From Bacteroidota bacterium (GTDB lineage: Bacteria > Bacteroidota > Bacteroidia > Chitinophagales > Chitinophagaceae): a stretch of DNA of 64,000 nt. The notes below the pieces were generated by a model. The model worked only from the letters and a program-made list of their open reading frames with translations, searched no databases and had not been told where the DNA came from. Below, in pieces: positions 39,804 through 49,410 of the stretch. Location: contig VGFQ01000009.1 of the NCBI GenBank assembly GCA_016868815.1, positions 21,811 to 85,810 on the forward strand. Direction: 5' to 3'. The stretch's first letter is position 1; each line of letters opens with the position of its first letter. The translations under genes were made by a program, and so were the position numbers.

Positions 39804-42680
39804 ATGCTGCCAAGGGTATTATACCGCTCCATCGTCATCACCTGGGCCAGCCTTTTTGTACAACTACCTGTCCAGGCTCAGTATTTTGGCGGCAATCCTA
39901 CCAGTCTTAAGTGGAAGCGCATCGACACCGACACTGTCCGGGTCATCTTCCCAGCCGGCTTAGCGAAGCAGGCCAATCGCATTACAGACATCATCCATTA
40001 CCTGGGCCGTACAACGACCACAAGCCTGGGAAGTCAGATCCGTCCTATCCCGATCGTATTACAACCCCTGCCCGTCGTCTCAAATGCTTATGTCGGTCTC
40101 GCCCCCTGGCGCAGCGAGTTCTTTCTCACCCCCCCTCAGAACAGCCTTTGGCTTGGGGGACTTCCCTGGACAGACCTGCTGGCTCTGCATGAGTACAGGC
40201 ATGTGCAGCAGTTTATGAACTTTCGAAAAGGGCTGTCCCGATTCGCCTGGATTGTGGCTGGTGAGCAGGGCCAGGCCTTGGCCAACTCAATGGCCATTCC
40301 GGACTGGTTTTATGAAGGAGATGCTGTCTGGCAGGAGACAGCCCTCTCTTCGCAGGGTCGCGGGCGCCTTCCGGTGTTTTTTAACGGGTATAGGAGCCTT
40401 TGGCAAGCACAGCGGAAGTATTCGTATATGAAGCTGCGGAATGGCTCCCTCAAAGACTATGTGCCTAACCATTATCAGCTGGGATACCTGTTGGTCGCAC
40501 GCGCCAGAGAGCGACACGGGACAGACGTGTGGGCCCGCGTCACTGATCAGGCTGCCCGCTTCAAGCCACTCGTATTTCCCTTCCAGGGCGCCTTTCGCGT
40601 GACCACCGGGCAGTCATTCAAAACCTTTACCCGCGAGGCGCTTGCCCCCCGGGAACAACCCAGTAACATACCGGCCCTCCCCGAAGGACAATGGATCACT
40701 CGGCAGCCCCGACGCAACGTCGTGGAAGAACACCTGCCCTACGTCATCGGGAAAGACTCTGTCCTGCTGCTCCACAGCTCCTATCGCGACATCCCCGCTT
40801 GGCAGCTGTGGCAGCACGGACGCCTTCAGCGCCTGGCCGTGAGGGACATCGCCCTTGACGACTGGTACAGCCATGCCAACGGTTGGATCGCATACGCGGC
40901 CTATCGCCCCGATCCACGCTGGGGATGGCGCCAATATTCGGAGATAGCCCTTCTGGACCTCCACACAGGCGCACGCAGATTTCTGACCAACCGAACTCGA
41001 TACTTCTCTCCAGCCCTCTCCCATGATGCCAGACACATTGCCGCCGTTGAGGTGGCCACGGATGGAAGCTCTGCCTTGCATATCCTAGATGCCCGTACCG
41101 GAGAAATCGTAGAAAAAATGCCGAATCCGGAGGGATATTTCCTTGCCCATCCTACCTATAGCCAAGATGACACAGAAGTGTACGTCCCTGTCCGTGGTAC
41201 CCAAGGCCACATGGCCCTCGCAGCGTTTCGACGCGGCAGCGCGGCACCTCGCATCCTCGTACCTTTCTCGTCCGTTCCCATCGCCTTCCCCCGGACGGTA
41301 GGTACTTCCATTTTGTTCACTGCCTCTTGGCAAGGTCACGACCGGCTGATGTCTGTCGATGTGCGTACAGGTGCCATCACAGAAGTTGCATCTGGCTACA
41401 CTGGTATCTACGGAGCAGCCATCGACACCATCCGAAACATCCTGTACCTGCCCACGGTCACCGCCAGCGGCCAGCGCATCCTTACCCGGAACGTCGGAGA
41501 CGGGAAGCAGCTACCCGACTGGCGAGACCAGACAATGCCCCTCATTGTACCCATCGATGGCCAAGCGCGGAGCCATACACTGGCAGACAGCATCCCTTCG
41601 GTAGCTCGCGCCAGCACCAGACATGCCGCTTTTAACCGCCTGCTAAATATTCATAGCTGGCGACCTTTCTATGATCAGCCCGACTGGACCTTTTCCTTCT
41701 ACAGCGAGAATGTGCTGAACACCTTTCGTACAGAGATCTACCATCAGTACAACGAAAATGAAGGCTACAACAAGACAGGCTTTGAAGCCAGCTATGCCAG
41801 CCTCTATCCCTGGATCACTGGCAGCGCATCCTTTACCAATGGTCGCAATGTTACATTCCCAGCGGCAGGTGCTACGCCAGCCAGGACCTATCGCTGGGAT
41901 GAATGGAATGCCAACGCCGGCCTCCGACTCCCGCTCAACCTGACCAGAGGACGAAACTATCGCTACCTGACCCTTGTCACCACCTATAACATCCAGCAGG
42001 TCAGATATGAGCAGACGTCTTCCGTCAAGCAGCAAGACAGAGACTTTGCATTTGTACAATCCGCTTTGTCCTGGTCATCCCAATCCCAGCAAGCTGTCCA
42101 GCAGATCTACCCACGCTACGCACAGGTGCTATCGCTCCGCCATCGGGTAGGCATCGGTCAAACGGCAGCCAACCAGTTCCTTGCCTCTGCAGCCCTCTAC
42201 CTCCCCGGCCTCACACGCACCCAGAGTTTGGTGCTCAATGCCGCCTATCAGGCCCGCGACACACTACGGCAATACGCCTTCTCTAATAGCTTTCCCTTGT
42301 CGCGCGGTTACCCCGTGATCGATTACCCACATATGTGGAAATGGGGGGCGAACTATCATTTCACCCTCGCTTACCCCGACTTCGGCATCCTTCAGCTCGT
42401 ATACCTACTGCGTGTCCGGGCCAATATCTTCTATGATCAGTCATGGGTGCGCAGCCTGCGACAACAACGTACCTGGGCACTCCGCTCGGTCGGAACAGAG
42501 ATCTATTTCGATACCAAATGGTGGAACCAACTGCCAGTAAGCTTTGGAGTTCGTTATGCCCGACTGCTGGATACACAGCCCTACCCTCAGAAGCCTGCTC
42601 GCGACCACTTTGAATTTGTGATGCCCATTAACCTCATCCCGGACGGTGCCTTCCGCACACGCCGACTACATGGCCGCTGA
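39804..42680 (+). CDS. secreted peptidase-MA-like gluzincin with beta-propeller region and C-terminal outer-membrane barrel-like domain
   Basis: Signal peptide; LALHEYRHVQQF (HExxH) plus IPDWFYEGDAVWQET; propeller-like repeats (HDARHIAAVEV); barrel-like C-terminus. Confidence 0.7.
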   Translation: MLPRVLYRSIVITWASLFVQLPVQAQYFGGNPTSLKWKRIDTDTVRVIFPAGLAKQANRITDIIHYLGRTTTTSLGSQIRPIPIVLQPLPVVSNAYVGLAPWRSEFFLTPPQNSLWLGGLPWTDLLALHEYRHVQQFMNFRKGLSRFAWIVAGEQGQALANSMAIPDWFYEGDAVWQETALSSQGRGRLPVFFNGYRSLWQAQRKYSYMKLRNGSLKDYVPNHYQLGYLLVARARERHGTDVWARVTDQAARFKPLVFPFQGAFRVTTGQSFKTFTREALAPREQPSNIPALPEGQWITRQPRRNVVEEHLPYVIGKDSVLLLHSSYRDIPAWQLWQHGRLQRLAVRDIALDDWYSHANGWIAYAAYRPDPRWGWRQYSEIALLDLHTGARRFLTNRTRYFSPALSHDARHIAAVEVATDGSSALHILDARTGEIVEKMPNPEGYFLAHPTYSQDDTEVYVPVRGTQGHMALAAFRRGSAAPRILVPFSSVPIAFPRTVGTSILFTASWQGHDRLMSVDVRTGAITEVASGYTGIYGAAIDTIRNILYLPTVTASGQRILTRNVGDGKQLPDWRDQTMPLIVPIDGQARSHTLADSIPSVARASTRHAAFNRLLNIHSWRPFYDQPDWTFSFYSENVLNTFRTEIYHQYNENEGYNKTGFEASYASLYPWITGSASFTNGRNVTFPAAGATPARTYRWDEWNANAGLRLPLNLTRGRNYRYLTLVTTYNIQQVRYEQTSSVKQQDRDFAFVQSALSWSSQSQQAVQQIYPRYAQVLSLRHRVGIGQTAANQFLASAALYLPGLTRTQSLVLNAAYQARDTLRQYAFSNSFPLSRGYPVIDYPHMWKWGANYHFTLAYPDFGILQLVYLLRVRANIFYDQSWVRSLRQQRTWALRSVGTEIYFDTKWWNQLPVSFGVRYARLLDTQPYPQKPARDHFEFVMPINLIPDGAFRTRRLHGR

Positions 42681-42725
42681 CAGCTGGAGTGAGGATATGC
42701 CGCGAAGACCGGTTTGTAGGGCATG

Positions 42726-43310
42726 TCACAGCATGTATCGCAGTGAACATTCCAGCATGCCCAGCTGGTAAAGATTCTTGCGGCTGGCTTCGTCCGAGTT
42801 GCTCCCGTTCCAGATCCGCTCTGCGTATGTTTCTGAGAACGATTTAAAGCTATGTCCCAGCCGCAGGACGAAGCCACGGCCGCTCTGCTTCCCCATGGTT
42901 CTTCCCACACCTATCTGGGTAAACAGGCCGCTCCGATGCGCTACGGGTGTAGCGATACCCCAGCCACCACCACCCATGTTACGCTCCTCCTGGGTGGGCC
43001 AGGCGAGATTCATCCCACCACCGGCATAGGCGAAGAAATGCTGCGGCTGACGGCTGACTGCTCGCTGTATCTCGAAGAAAACCGGCACTGTCCGTAAATA
43101 ATAATAATCTAAGGCAACGCCAAGATGCGCTGAAAACCTCGATGGAAGCTCATATCCTGCCTCCAACCCCAGCCGACCACTGACGCCGCTCTGCCCATTC
43201 AGGAGGGAAAGGCCCACCGACCCTTGTAACTTCTCCCAACGGGAAGTCGACTGCGCGCCAGCCCCCCAAAAATCACAGACGGCGATTAGCAGCAGAAACA
43301 ACTTAGGCAT
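42726..43310 (-). CDS. outer membrane beta-barrel-like protein
   Basis: Signal peptide; GLSLLNGQSGVSGRLGLEAGYELPSRFSAHLGVALDYYYL; ends ECSLRYML. Confidence 0.6.
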   Translation of the reverse strand: MPKLFLLLIAVCDFWGAGAQSTSRWEKLQGSVGLSLLNGQSGVSGRLGLEAGYELPSRFSAHLGVALDYYYLRTVPVFFEIQRAVSRQPQHFFAYAGGGMNLAWPTQEERNMGGGGWGIATPVAHRSGLFTQIGVGRTMGKQSGRGFVLRLGHSFKSFSETYAERIWNGSNSDEASRKNLYQLGMLECSLRYML

Positions 43311-43313
43311 GGG

Positions 43314-44570
43314 TCAGGACTTGGAGATTACAACCTTGCCAGCGACAAAGGCCTGCGTCGGATTCGAATAGTCGATAAAATAAATGCCGTCTTTAGCGAC
43401 GGTGAGTGCGATGCGATTCCAAGCAATGACATCATACGTGTCTGACAGCGCAATGGTCTTGAGCAGCACTAGGTTCTCTGGCTTTGCCGCATCATATATT
43501 TTCAAGCCATCTGACCCATCGCAGATGAACAGCAAAGAGCCATCCTTTGAGAGTCCTTCCGGACCTTTCAAAGAATAGGTCTTCACCAGCTTGGGACTCG
43601 TGAGCTGACTTATGTCGATCACATCCAGTTGGTTGAGGTTGCCCACGCAGCGGTTGCCACTGCGGAGGGTCACATAGGCATAGGTATCGTCTGCTACCAC
43701 CGGGTCGCAGGCACGGGCATGGGTGAACTGACCCATACGTCTGGGATTGTCCTTGTTGATGGCGTCATAAATGAACATGCCCGTCTGGGAGCCGAGGAAA
43801 AGTCGGTTTCGATAGGGGAAGATGGTTTCAATATCTCCCTGTGCGAGGCCAATGGTACTGACATAGGCAGGGTTGGAGGGGTCGGAGGTGTTGAAGACCT
43901 TCAAGTCGCTCCAACTGACAGTATAGAGCCGGTCGTCTAGCAGCCCGAAGCGAGCCATGGAACCTCCGACCCCATTCGCCACACCTGGGCTGGCGGACGA
44001 CATGGCACCCTGGGACCGCAGATCGCCAGCCATGAAGACGCGGGGATTGTTCCAAGACATTCCATCCCCTGCCTTCATACGTACGACCGTATCCACGCGC
44101 GACCATTCTGTGATCACCAGGTTGGTATCTGCCACAAAGCCATTGCTATAGCGGCGGTGGGGAAAGACACCTTCAATGAACTTTTTCACCGTCACCTGTC
44201 GTGGATCGCTGATGTCTATTGTCACGAGATCTGTATAGCAGTCAGCATATAAGAAATGGCCGCGAACCGCCATGTCCACACAACCGGGAATCTTCAGGAA
44301 TGCCAGGTTTTTTGGAGAACTAGGCTGCGAGAAGTCTATGATATGGATACCCTTATCCACCTCGTTGAGGAAGACGTAGCTGCCTTTGATGAAAAGCTTG
44401 CCGGGCATGGCAATGGCCACCGGGAGCGTACTTTTCGCTTCGGATCGCACTTCTGCCCTCGTCTTGTAGACAGGGCGAAAGAAGGTATACTGCTGCCTGA
44501 CTTCATCCTTCAGGCAGGATGAGAGAACCATTGCCGCCACGATGCTTAGGAGGAATCTGGAAATCTGCAT
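43314..44570 (-). CDS. LVIVD-repeat beta-propeller lipoprotein
   Basis: MQISRFLLSIVAAMVLSSC lipobox; repeats such as GIHIIDFSQPSSPKNLAFLKIPG, DLVTIDISDPRQVTVKKF, DVIDISQLTSPKLVKTYSL, GLKIYDAAKPENLVLLKTI. Confidence 0.85.
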   Translation of the reverse strand: MQISRFLLSIVAAMVLSSCLKDEVRQQYTFFRPVYKTRAEVRSEAKSTLPVAIAMPGKLFIKGSYVFLNEVDKGIHIIDFSQPSSPKNLAFLKIPGCVDMAVRGHFLYADCYTDLVTIDISDPRQVTVKKFIEGVFPHRRYSNGFVADTNLVITEWSRVDTVVRMKAGDGMSWNNPRVFMAGDLRSQGAMSSASPGVANGVGGSMARFGLLDDRLYTVSWSDLKVFNTSDPSNPAYVSTIGLAQGDIETIFPYRNRLFLGSQTGMFIYDAINKDNPRRMGQFTHARACDPVVADDTYAYVTLRSGNRCVGNLNQLDVIDISQLTSPKLVKTYSLKGPEGLSKDGSLLFICDGSDGLKIYDAAKPENLVLLKTIALSDTYDVIAWNRIALTVAKDGIYFIDYSNPTQAFVAGKVVISKS

Positions 44571-44716
44571 AGAGATACGATTGATAATGTTATCTGGACA
44601 CAAGGGTTGGCCAAACTGCTGCATTGCTAACGATAAAACTACAGATAAACCTATCCTCATTGCTTATTTTTACATGGTTTTAACTTGTCATTAAGTCGCA
44701 GGTTATTTCATCGAAT

Positions 44717-46105
44717 ATGATAGATCCCTTGCGATATAGGCCTGTTCGGCCCATCAGCCGATTAGGTTCTATCCTCGTATCTCTTATCCGATCGGCCTAT
44801 CATGCACAAAGGCTGTTGGGAAGGGAGCAGTGGTCATTTCCCTTGGAGGGTCATCACGAGGACCCACTGCGAATGACTACGCGAGAAAGCCTTTACCTGG
44901 GATATAAGTATTACTATCGGGCCATGCTTGCTGCAGAGCCAGGCAGCGGGCTCGAGGCTTATTTCGCCGCACAGTCTCTGAGGCCTTGCATTCCGGTTGG
45001 TTTTAGTGCCGACCAGTCAGCCACCCTTTCTTTCGGTGGCGACCTGATGACGTATTCCAGCATACGTCCCGACACTTGTGCCGGACTATGGGAGGAGATG
45101 GGTGACTTCTTTTTTGGCGCCGACATCGTAGCTGCTAATCTGGAAACCCCCATGGATCGAACAAAGCCTCTCTCCACAACGCCAGAAGTCATGCTAAGCG
45201 ATATGTACTTTAACGGAGATGAAACCCTCTTGTCCATCGCCAGCGGCAACGGTCAGTATAAGGGCTATGACCTGCTTTCCGTCGCCAACAACCATTCCCT
45301 GGACATGGGTATTGATGGACTGCTGCACACGTTGGACTTCCTGCAGGAAAAGGGCATCGCGACGGCAGGGGCCGCCCGCACCAAAAGCCAATGGCAAGAT
45401 GTACCCATACTCGAAAGGAATGGGATCCGCTTTGCCTTTCTCGCAGCCACTTTCTCGTTGAACAAGGAGCAGCTGCCAGCTGAGCAGCCGTGGCTCTGCA
45501 ATCATGTGCTGCTCAATGATTCCAACCCCGACCTCTCCCCCTTGGCATTACAAGCTGCCGCGGCCCGCGCCAACGGTGCCGAGATGGTCATCGCGATGCT
45601 GCACATGGGCACAGCTTATCAAGCCTATCCCGGGGCTACCATCGTTCAGAACGCGCATCGCGTATGTGATGAGGCTGGCATCGATGCGATCATCGCCGGA
45701 CACCCGCATCACGCTCAGCCCATGGAACTTTATGACTCTCCACATACCGGACGCCAACATTTCATTGCTTATTCTCTGGGTGACTTCATCGCATACGATA
45801 TCTTCAAATGGGCCCAGCTCCCCCTGTTGCTGCGACTTACCGTCTCCAAAGGGCAAACGCCCAATGGGCCCGCTGTACTACTCTCAGATATCGAGGTGCG
45901 ACCGGCCTTTATGCATGCCGATATCCGACATGGAAATGTGAAAAGCCTGCGGCTCATGGACTACTTCCGCCTTCGAAACGATCCTTCCCTATCCGGTATT
46001 GATCCCTCTGAGAAAAGACATTTTCAGGAACTGCGCGAATTCTTCGAAAGCTACGTCTGTTCAATCCGTCAACAACACGTCTTCGAGAGGCAACGAAATG
46101 GCTAA
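44717..46105 (+). CDS. CapA-family (PgsA-like) metallophosphatase
   Basis: LSFGGDLMTYSSI; DIVAANLETPMDRTKP; LLSVANNHSLDMGIDGLLHTLDFL; IDAIIAGHPHHAQPME. Confidence 0.88.
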   Translation: MIDPLRYRPVRPISRLGSILVSLIRSAYHAQRLLGREQWSFPLEGHHEDPLRMTTRESLYLGYKYYYRAMLAAEPGSGLEAYFAAQSLRPCIPVGFSADQSATLSFGGDLMTYSSIRPDTCAGLWEEMGDFFFGADIVAANLETPMDRTKPLSTTPEVMLSDMYFNGDETLLSIASGNGQYKGYDLLSVANNHSLDMGIDGLLHTLDFLQEKGIATAGAARTKSQWQDVPILERNGIRFAFLAATFSLNKEQLPAEQPWLCNHVLLNDSNPDLSPLALQAAAARANGAEMVIAMLHMGTAYQAYPGATIVQNAHRVCDEAGIDAIIAGHPHHAQPMELYDSPHTGRQHFIAYSLGDFIAYDIFKWAQLPLLLRLTVSKGQTPNGPAVLLSDIEVRPAFMHADIRHGNVKSLRLMDYFRLRNDPSLSGIDPSEKRHFQELREFFESYVCSIRQQHVFERQRNG

Positions 46106-46722
46106 CGAGCCCCCGGGGCAAACAGGGGCCAGACCAGCAGCATGGCAAAAATGATAAATAAGATCGCAACGCCTACATCAAGGCGGCGTAAGAAGACAGG
46201 AGTGATATAGGCTTTTAGAAAAGTCGCAAAATAGGAAATGCACAGCTCTGTTAGGAAAATACCCGATAAGGCGCCGCCATAGTATAGCCAGATGCGAGTG
46301 CCGCTATAGTGGAATACATTGGTCAGCATCAGAGAGATGGCCAGCCAATTCAAGTAATTGGCCGGGTTGAGGATGTTCAAGGCGAACCCTTTGGAGGCCA
46401 GCAGGAATGGGTTGCTCCCTAAACCTTGGTTACCCGCCGGAACAGTTCTCAGCCACATGCCAGCGATGCCAAGGCCTAGCAGTAGCCCTGCTCCGCCGAT
46501 GCGCACGGCCTTTTCCATCATCCCGCCCTGCGGCAGCAGGTCGGCATTGTATCTGCTCGCAATGATAAGCAGTACATCCGACAGGATCACACCCGTCGCA
46601 ATTGCAAGCCCACTCCAAAAGCCTTTTTCAATGCTGTTCTGTACCAGGCAGAAAAAGACTGTGCCCAGCATGATGCTTAGGGCAAAGCCCGTCCCCAGTC
46701 CATTCAGGAATACTGTCATCAT
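46102..46722 (-). CDS. LysE-family transporter
   Basis: GFALSIMLGTVFFCLVQNSIEKGFWSGLAIATGVILSDVLLI; KGFALNILNPANYLNWLAI. Confidence 0.85.
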   Translation of the reverse strand: MMTVFLNGLGTGFALSIMLGTVFFCLVQNSIEKGFWSGLAIATGVILSDVLLIIASRYNADLLPQGGMMEKAVRIGGAGLLLGLGIAGMWLRTVPAGNQGLGSNPFLLASKGFALNILNPANYLNWLAISLMLTNVFHYSGTRIWLYYGGALSGIFLTELCISYFATFLKAYITPVFLRRLDVGVAILFIIFAMLLVWPLFAPGAR

Positions 46723-46875
46723 GACACGCGTTGTGGCAAATATCTGCTAATTGTCATTTTCTCCTTCATAACAACTCGCCATTTTACCCTTTACTTTACA
46801 AGCAGTATCGTACTCGTCCTTAGCACTTCCGTCCATCCTTTGCATGGCTTGGCCGCACACTTGCTGCTGTTTCCG

Positions 46876-46883
46876 TAGATTTG
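46876..46883 (+). promoter_or_regulatory. Bacteroidota-type -7 box TAGATTTG upstream of the phytanoyl-CoA dioxygenase gene
   Basis: TAnnTTTG match 32 nt before the ATG at 46915. Confidence 0.4.
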
Positions 46884-46914
46884 AAAGAGGCAATATTTGT
46901 TACATTCAAACGGA

Positions 46915-47889
46915 ATGAATACGCAGCATCCCACTATGGCGCCCACGATGGCCCCCAGTCAAGCCCACAAAGACATACCGGGAAACCCTTCCACAGCCAA
47001 GAGCAGTTTGCAGCAGCTGAACGACCGGTCGAATGGAAGACCATTGCGAGTGCTGTCTGAAGGCGACTGGCAGAGATGGAAACAGGATGGATACATCGTG
47101 GTGAAACAGGCCGTCCCCAGAGAGCAGGCACTGGCGACAGCCGACTTCATCTGGGGGTTTGAAGAAAAGGATCCACAGGACTCCTCCACCTGGTACACTG
47201 CACCGCGCGCTGAGATGCAGATGAAAGAGCTCGTCAATACAGGCATGGTAGAGTGCTACAACCACCAACATCTTTGGAACAACCGTCAGATGCCCCGCGT
47301 CTACGATGCTTTCGTAGACATCTGGGGCAGCGAGCAGCTCTGGGTGACGATCGACCGTGCTAACCTCAACTTCCCCATCCGACCCGGTCATGCGTATCAG
47401 GCTTTCATCCATTGGGACTACGACCCGGATACCAAGCCCGTCAACGTCCAGGGCGTGCTCGCCCTGGCCGACCAGACCGATGAGCGCATGGGAGGCTTCC
47501 AGTGCATCCCAGAGCTCTATCGTGACTTTGAGCAATGGAAGCTCAGTCAGCCGGCCGACCGGAACCGCTTCATGCCTGACACCACCGGCTTCACCCCCGT
47601 CAAGGTGCCCCTGGAGGCGGGTGACCTCCTCATCTTCAACAGTCTGCTGGCCCATGGCATCCGAGCCAACCACGGCGACAAGGTCCGAATCGCCCAGTAC
47701 ATCTCCATGATGCCCGCACAGGTGGACAACGAGCCTCTCCGCCAATGGCGCATCGCCTCGTGGCGCGACCGCATCGCACCCGAAGGGTACGCCTTCCCTG
47801 GCGACCCGCGACGATGGGAGCAGACCCGCTACGGCACTGCAGAACTCAGCCCGCTAGGGCGTAAGCTGCTGGGGCTGGATGCCTGGTGA
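46915..47889 (+). CDS. phytanoyl-CoA dioxygenase (PhyH) family protein
   Basis: DGYIVVKQAVPREQALATADFIW; AFIHWDYDPDTKPVNVQGVLALADQTDERMGGFQCIPELY; LEAGDLLIFNSLLAHGIRANHGDKVRIAQYISMMPA. Confidence 0.88.
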   Translation: MNTQHPTMAPTMAPSQAHKDIPGNPSTAKSSLQQLNDRSNGRPLRVLSEGDWQRWKQDGYIVVKQAVPREQALATADFIWGFEEKDPQDSSTWYTAPRAEMQMKELVNTGMVECYNHQHLWNNRQMPRVYDAFVDIWGSEQLWVTIDRANLNFPIRPGHAYQAFIHWDYDPDTKPVNVQGVLALADQTDERMGGFQCIPELYRDFEQWKLSQPADRNRFMPDTTGFTPVKVPLEAGDLLIFNSLLAHGIRANHGDKVRIAQYISMMPAQVDNEPLRQWRIASWRDRIAPEGYAFPGDPRRWEQTRYGTAELSPLGRKLLGLDAW

Positions 47890-47944
47890 GGGCCCCTGGC
47901 TTAGACGCCTGTATGCATACCTTTCCTTTCATACTGCCCCGACC

Positions 47945-49315
47945 ATGAAACTGTCAGGGGAGCCCTCCGTCCGTCCCTCCGACAGGTCAGCCGCCATGCC
48001 CAAGCTCGGCTTCTGGTCCGCTACTGCCCTGGTCGTCGGCAACATCATCGGCGGCGGGGTGTTTCTGCTGCCCGCATCCCTCGCCCCGATCGGCTATAAC
48101 GCCATCCTTTCCTGGGCGGTCACCCTCACGGGCGCCCTCTGCCTGGCCTATGTCTTTGGCGTCCTTGGCCGGCGGCTTCCGGATGCAGGGGGCGCCCACG
48201 GCTTTATGCGGCTCGCCCTGGGCGACGGCGCCGCCTTCATCGGATCCTGGGGGTATTGGCTGTCCGTATGGACCGCCAACGCCGCCATCGCCACCAGTGG
48301 CGCCTCGTACCTCACCGAGCTGATGCCGGGCATACGCGCCCTCGGCTGGGCGCCGCCAGCCGCCGCCATTGGCCTGCTGTGGGGGCTGACCCTTGTCAAC
48401 CTCCAGGGCATCCGGGCCGTCGCGGCAGTGCAGGTCGTCACCACTCTGGTGAAGGTGATACCCATCGTGGCGATCCCTCTGGTGCTGCTCCAGCGGCTCT
48501 GGGCTTCGGGCACGCAAACGTTCACGCCCTTCGACCCTGCGGCCATCACGGCGGGCCAGGTCTCCTCGGGCGTCATCCTGACGCTCTATGCGATGCTGGG
48601 GCTGGAGTCGGCCGCGGTGCCGGCTGAGCGCATTCGCCACCCGGAACGCAACATACCGCGTTCGACCCTACTGGGCACCGGCTTCACGGGCATCCTGACG
48701 ATGACGGCTTGCTGTGCTGTGATCGCCCTGCTGCCGGCAGCGGAGGTAGGCGCCTCGCAGGCCCCGCTGTCGCTCTTGCTGTCGAGCTACTGGGGCGGCT
48801 GGGCAGGCATACTCGTCGCCTTCTGCGCCACCGTATCGGCCTACGGCGCCCTCAATGGCTGGGTGCTACTTTCGGGCGAAGTGCCGGCTGCGATGGCCAG
48901 CCGAGTCGAGCTGCCCGCCTGGCTCGTGCGGCGAGATGGCCGGGGCGTGGCCCGCGTTGCTGTACTGCTGGGCACGTCCCTCTCGTCCGTCCTCGTCGCC
49001 TTCAGCTACTCAGGCAGCCTCTCGGGCGTATTCACCTTCGCCGTGACCGTCTCCACCGCTACCTGCCTTGCTCTCTACCTCTTCTGCAGCATCGGCGCCC
49101 TGGTCCTCATGCGGCGAGGAACAATACCCGCCTCCCGCCGGCTGGCAGCCGCCTCGGCATGCGCCGTACTCTTCTCGCTCGTGGCCTTCTTCGGCGCGGG
49201 GGGGATGGCCGTGGCATGGGGACTTGCCCTACTCGCAGCCGGATGGCCGGCATACCGCCATGCGTCGCGACGTGCTCGCCGTCGATGGGAAGGGGCCGGG
49301 GAGCGACATGCCTGA
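47945..49315 (+). CDS. APC-family amino acid permease (AdiC/PotE-like)
   Basis: LGFWSATALVVGNIIGGGVFLLPASLAPIGYNAILSWAVTLTGALCLAYVFGVL; GLESAAVPAERIRHPERNIPRSTLLGTG. Confidence 0.9.
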   Translation: MKLSGEPSVRPSDRSAAMPKLGFWSATALVVGNIIGGGVFLLPASLAPIGYNAILSWAVTLTGALCLAYVFGVLGRRLPDAGGAHGFMRLALGDGAAFIGSWGYWLSVWTANAAIATSGASYLTELMPGIRALGWAPPAAAIGLLWGLTLVNLQGIRAVAAVQVVTTLVKVIPIVAIPLVLLQRLWASGTQTFTPFDPAAITAGQVSSGVILTLYAMLGLESAAVPAERIRHPERNIPRSTLLGTGFTGILTMTACCAVIALLPAAEVGASQAPLSLLLSSYWGGWAGILVAFCATVSAYGALNGWVLLSGEVPAAMASRVELPAWLVRRDGRGVARVAVLLGTSLSSVLVAFSYSGSLSGVFTFAVTVSTATCLALYLFCSIGALVLMRRGTIPASRRLAAASACAVLFSLVAFFGAGGMAVAWGLALLAAGWPAYRHASRRARRRWEGAGERHA

Positions 49316-49410
49316 CCACACCGTCTTATTCCGCTGTTCTGCACAAACGGGGGCGGGTGCATGGGGAAGGCCCTGCCGCTGCCGATCACCTTAGACAGCC
49401 AATGCCATAG

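Noticed and set aside
46906-47745. 279-aa minus-strand ORF
   Set aside because: Fully antisense to the well-supported phytanoyl-CoA dioxygenase gene; no recognisable domain.
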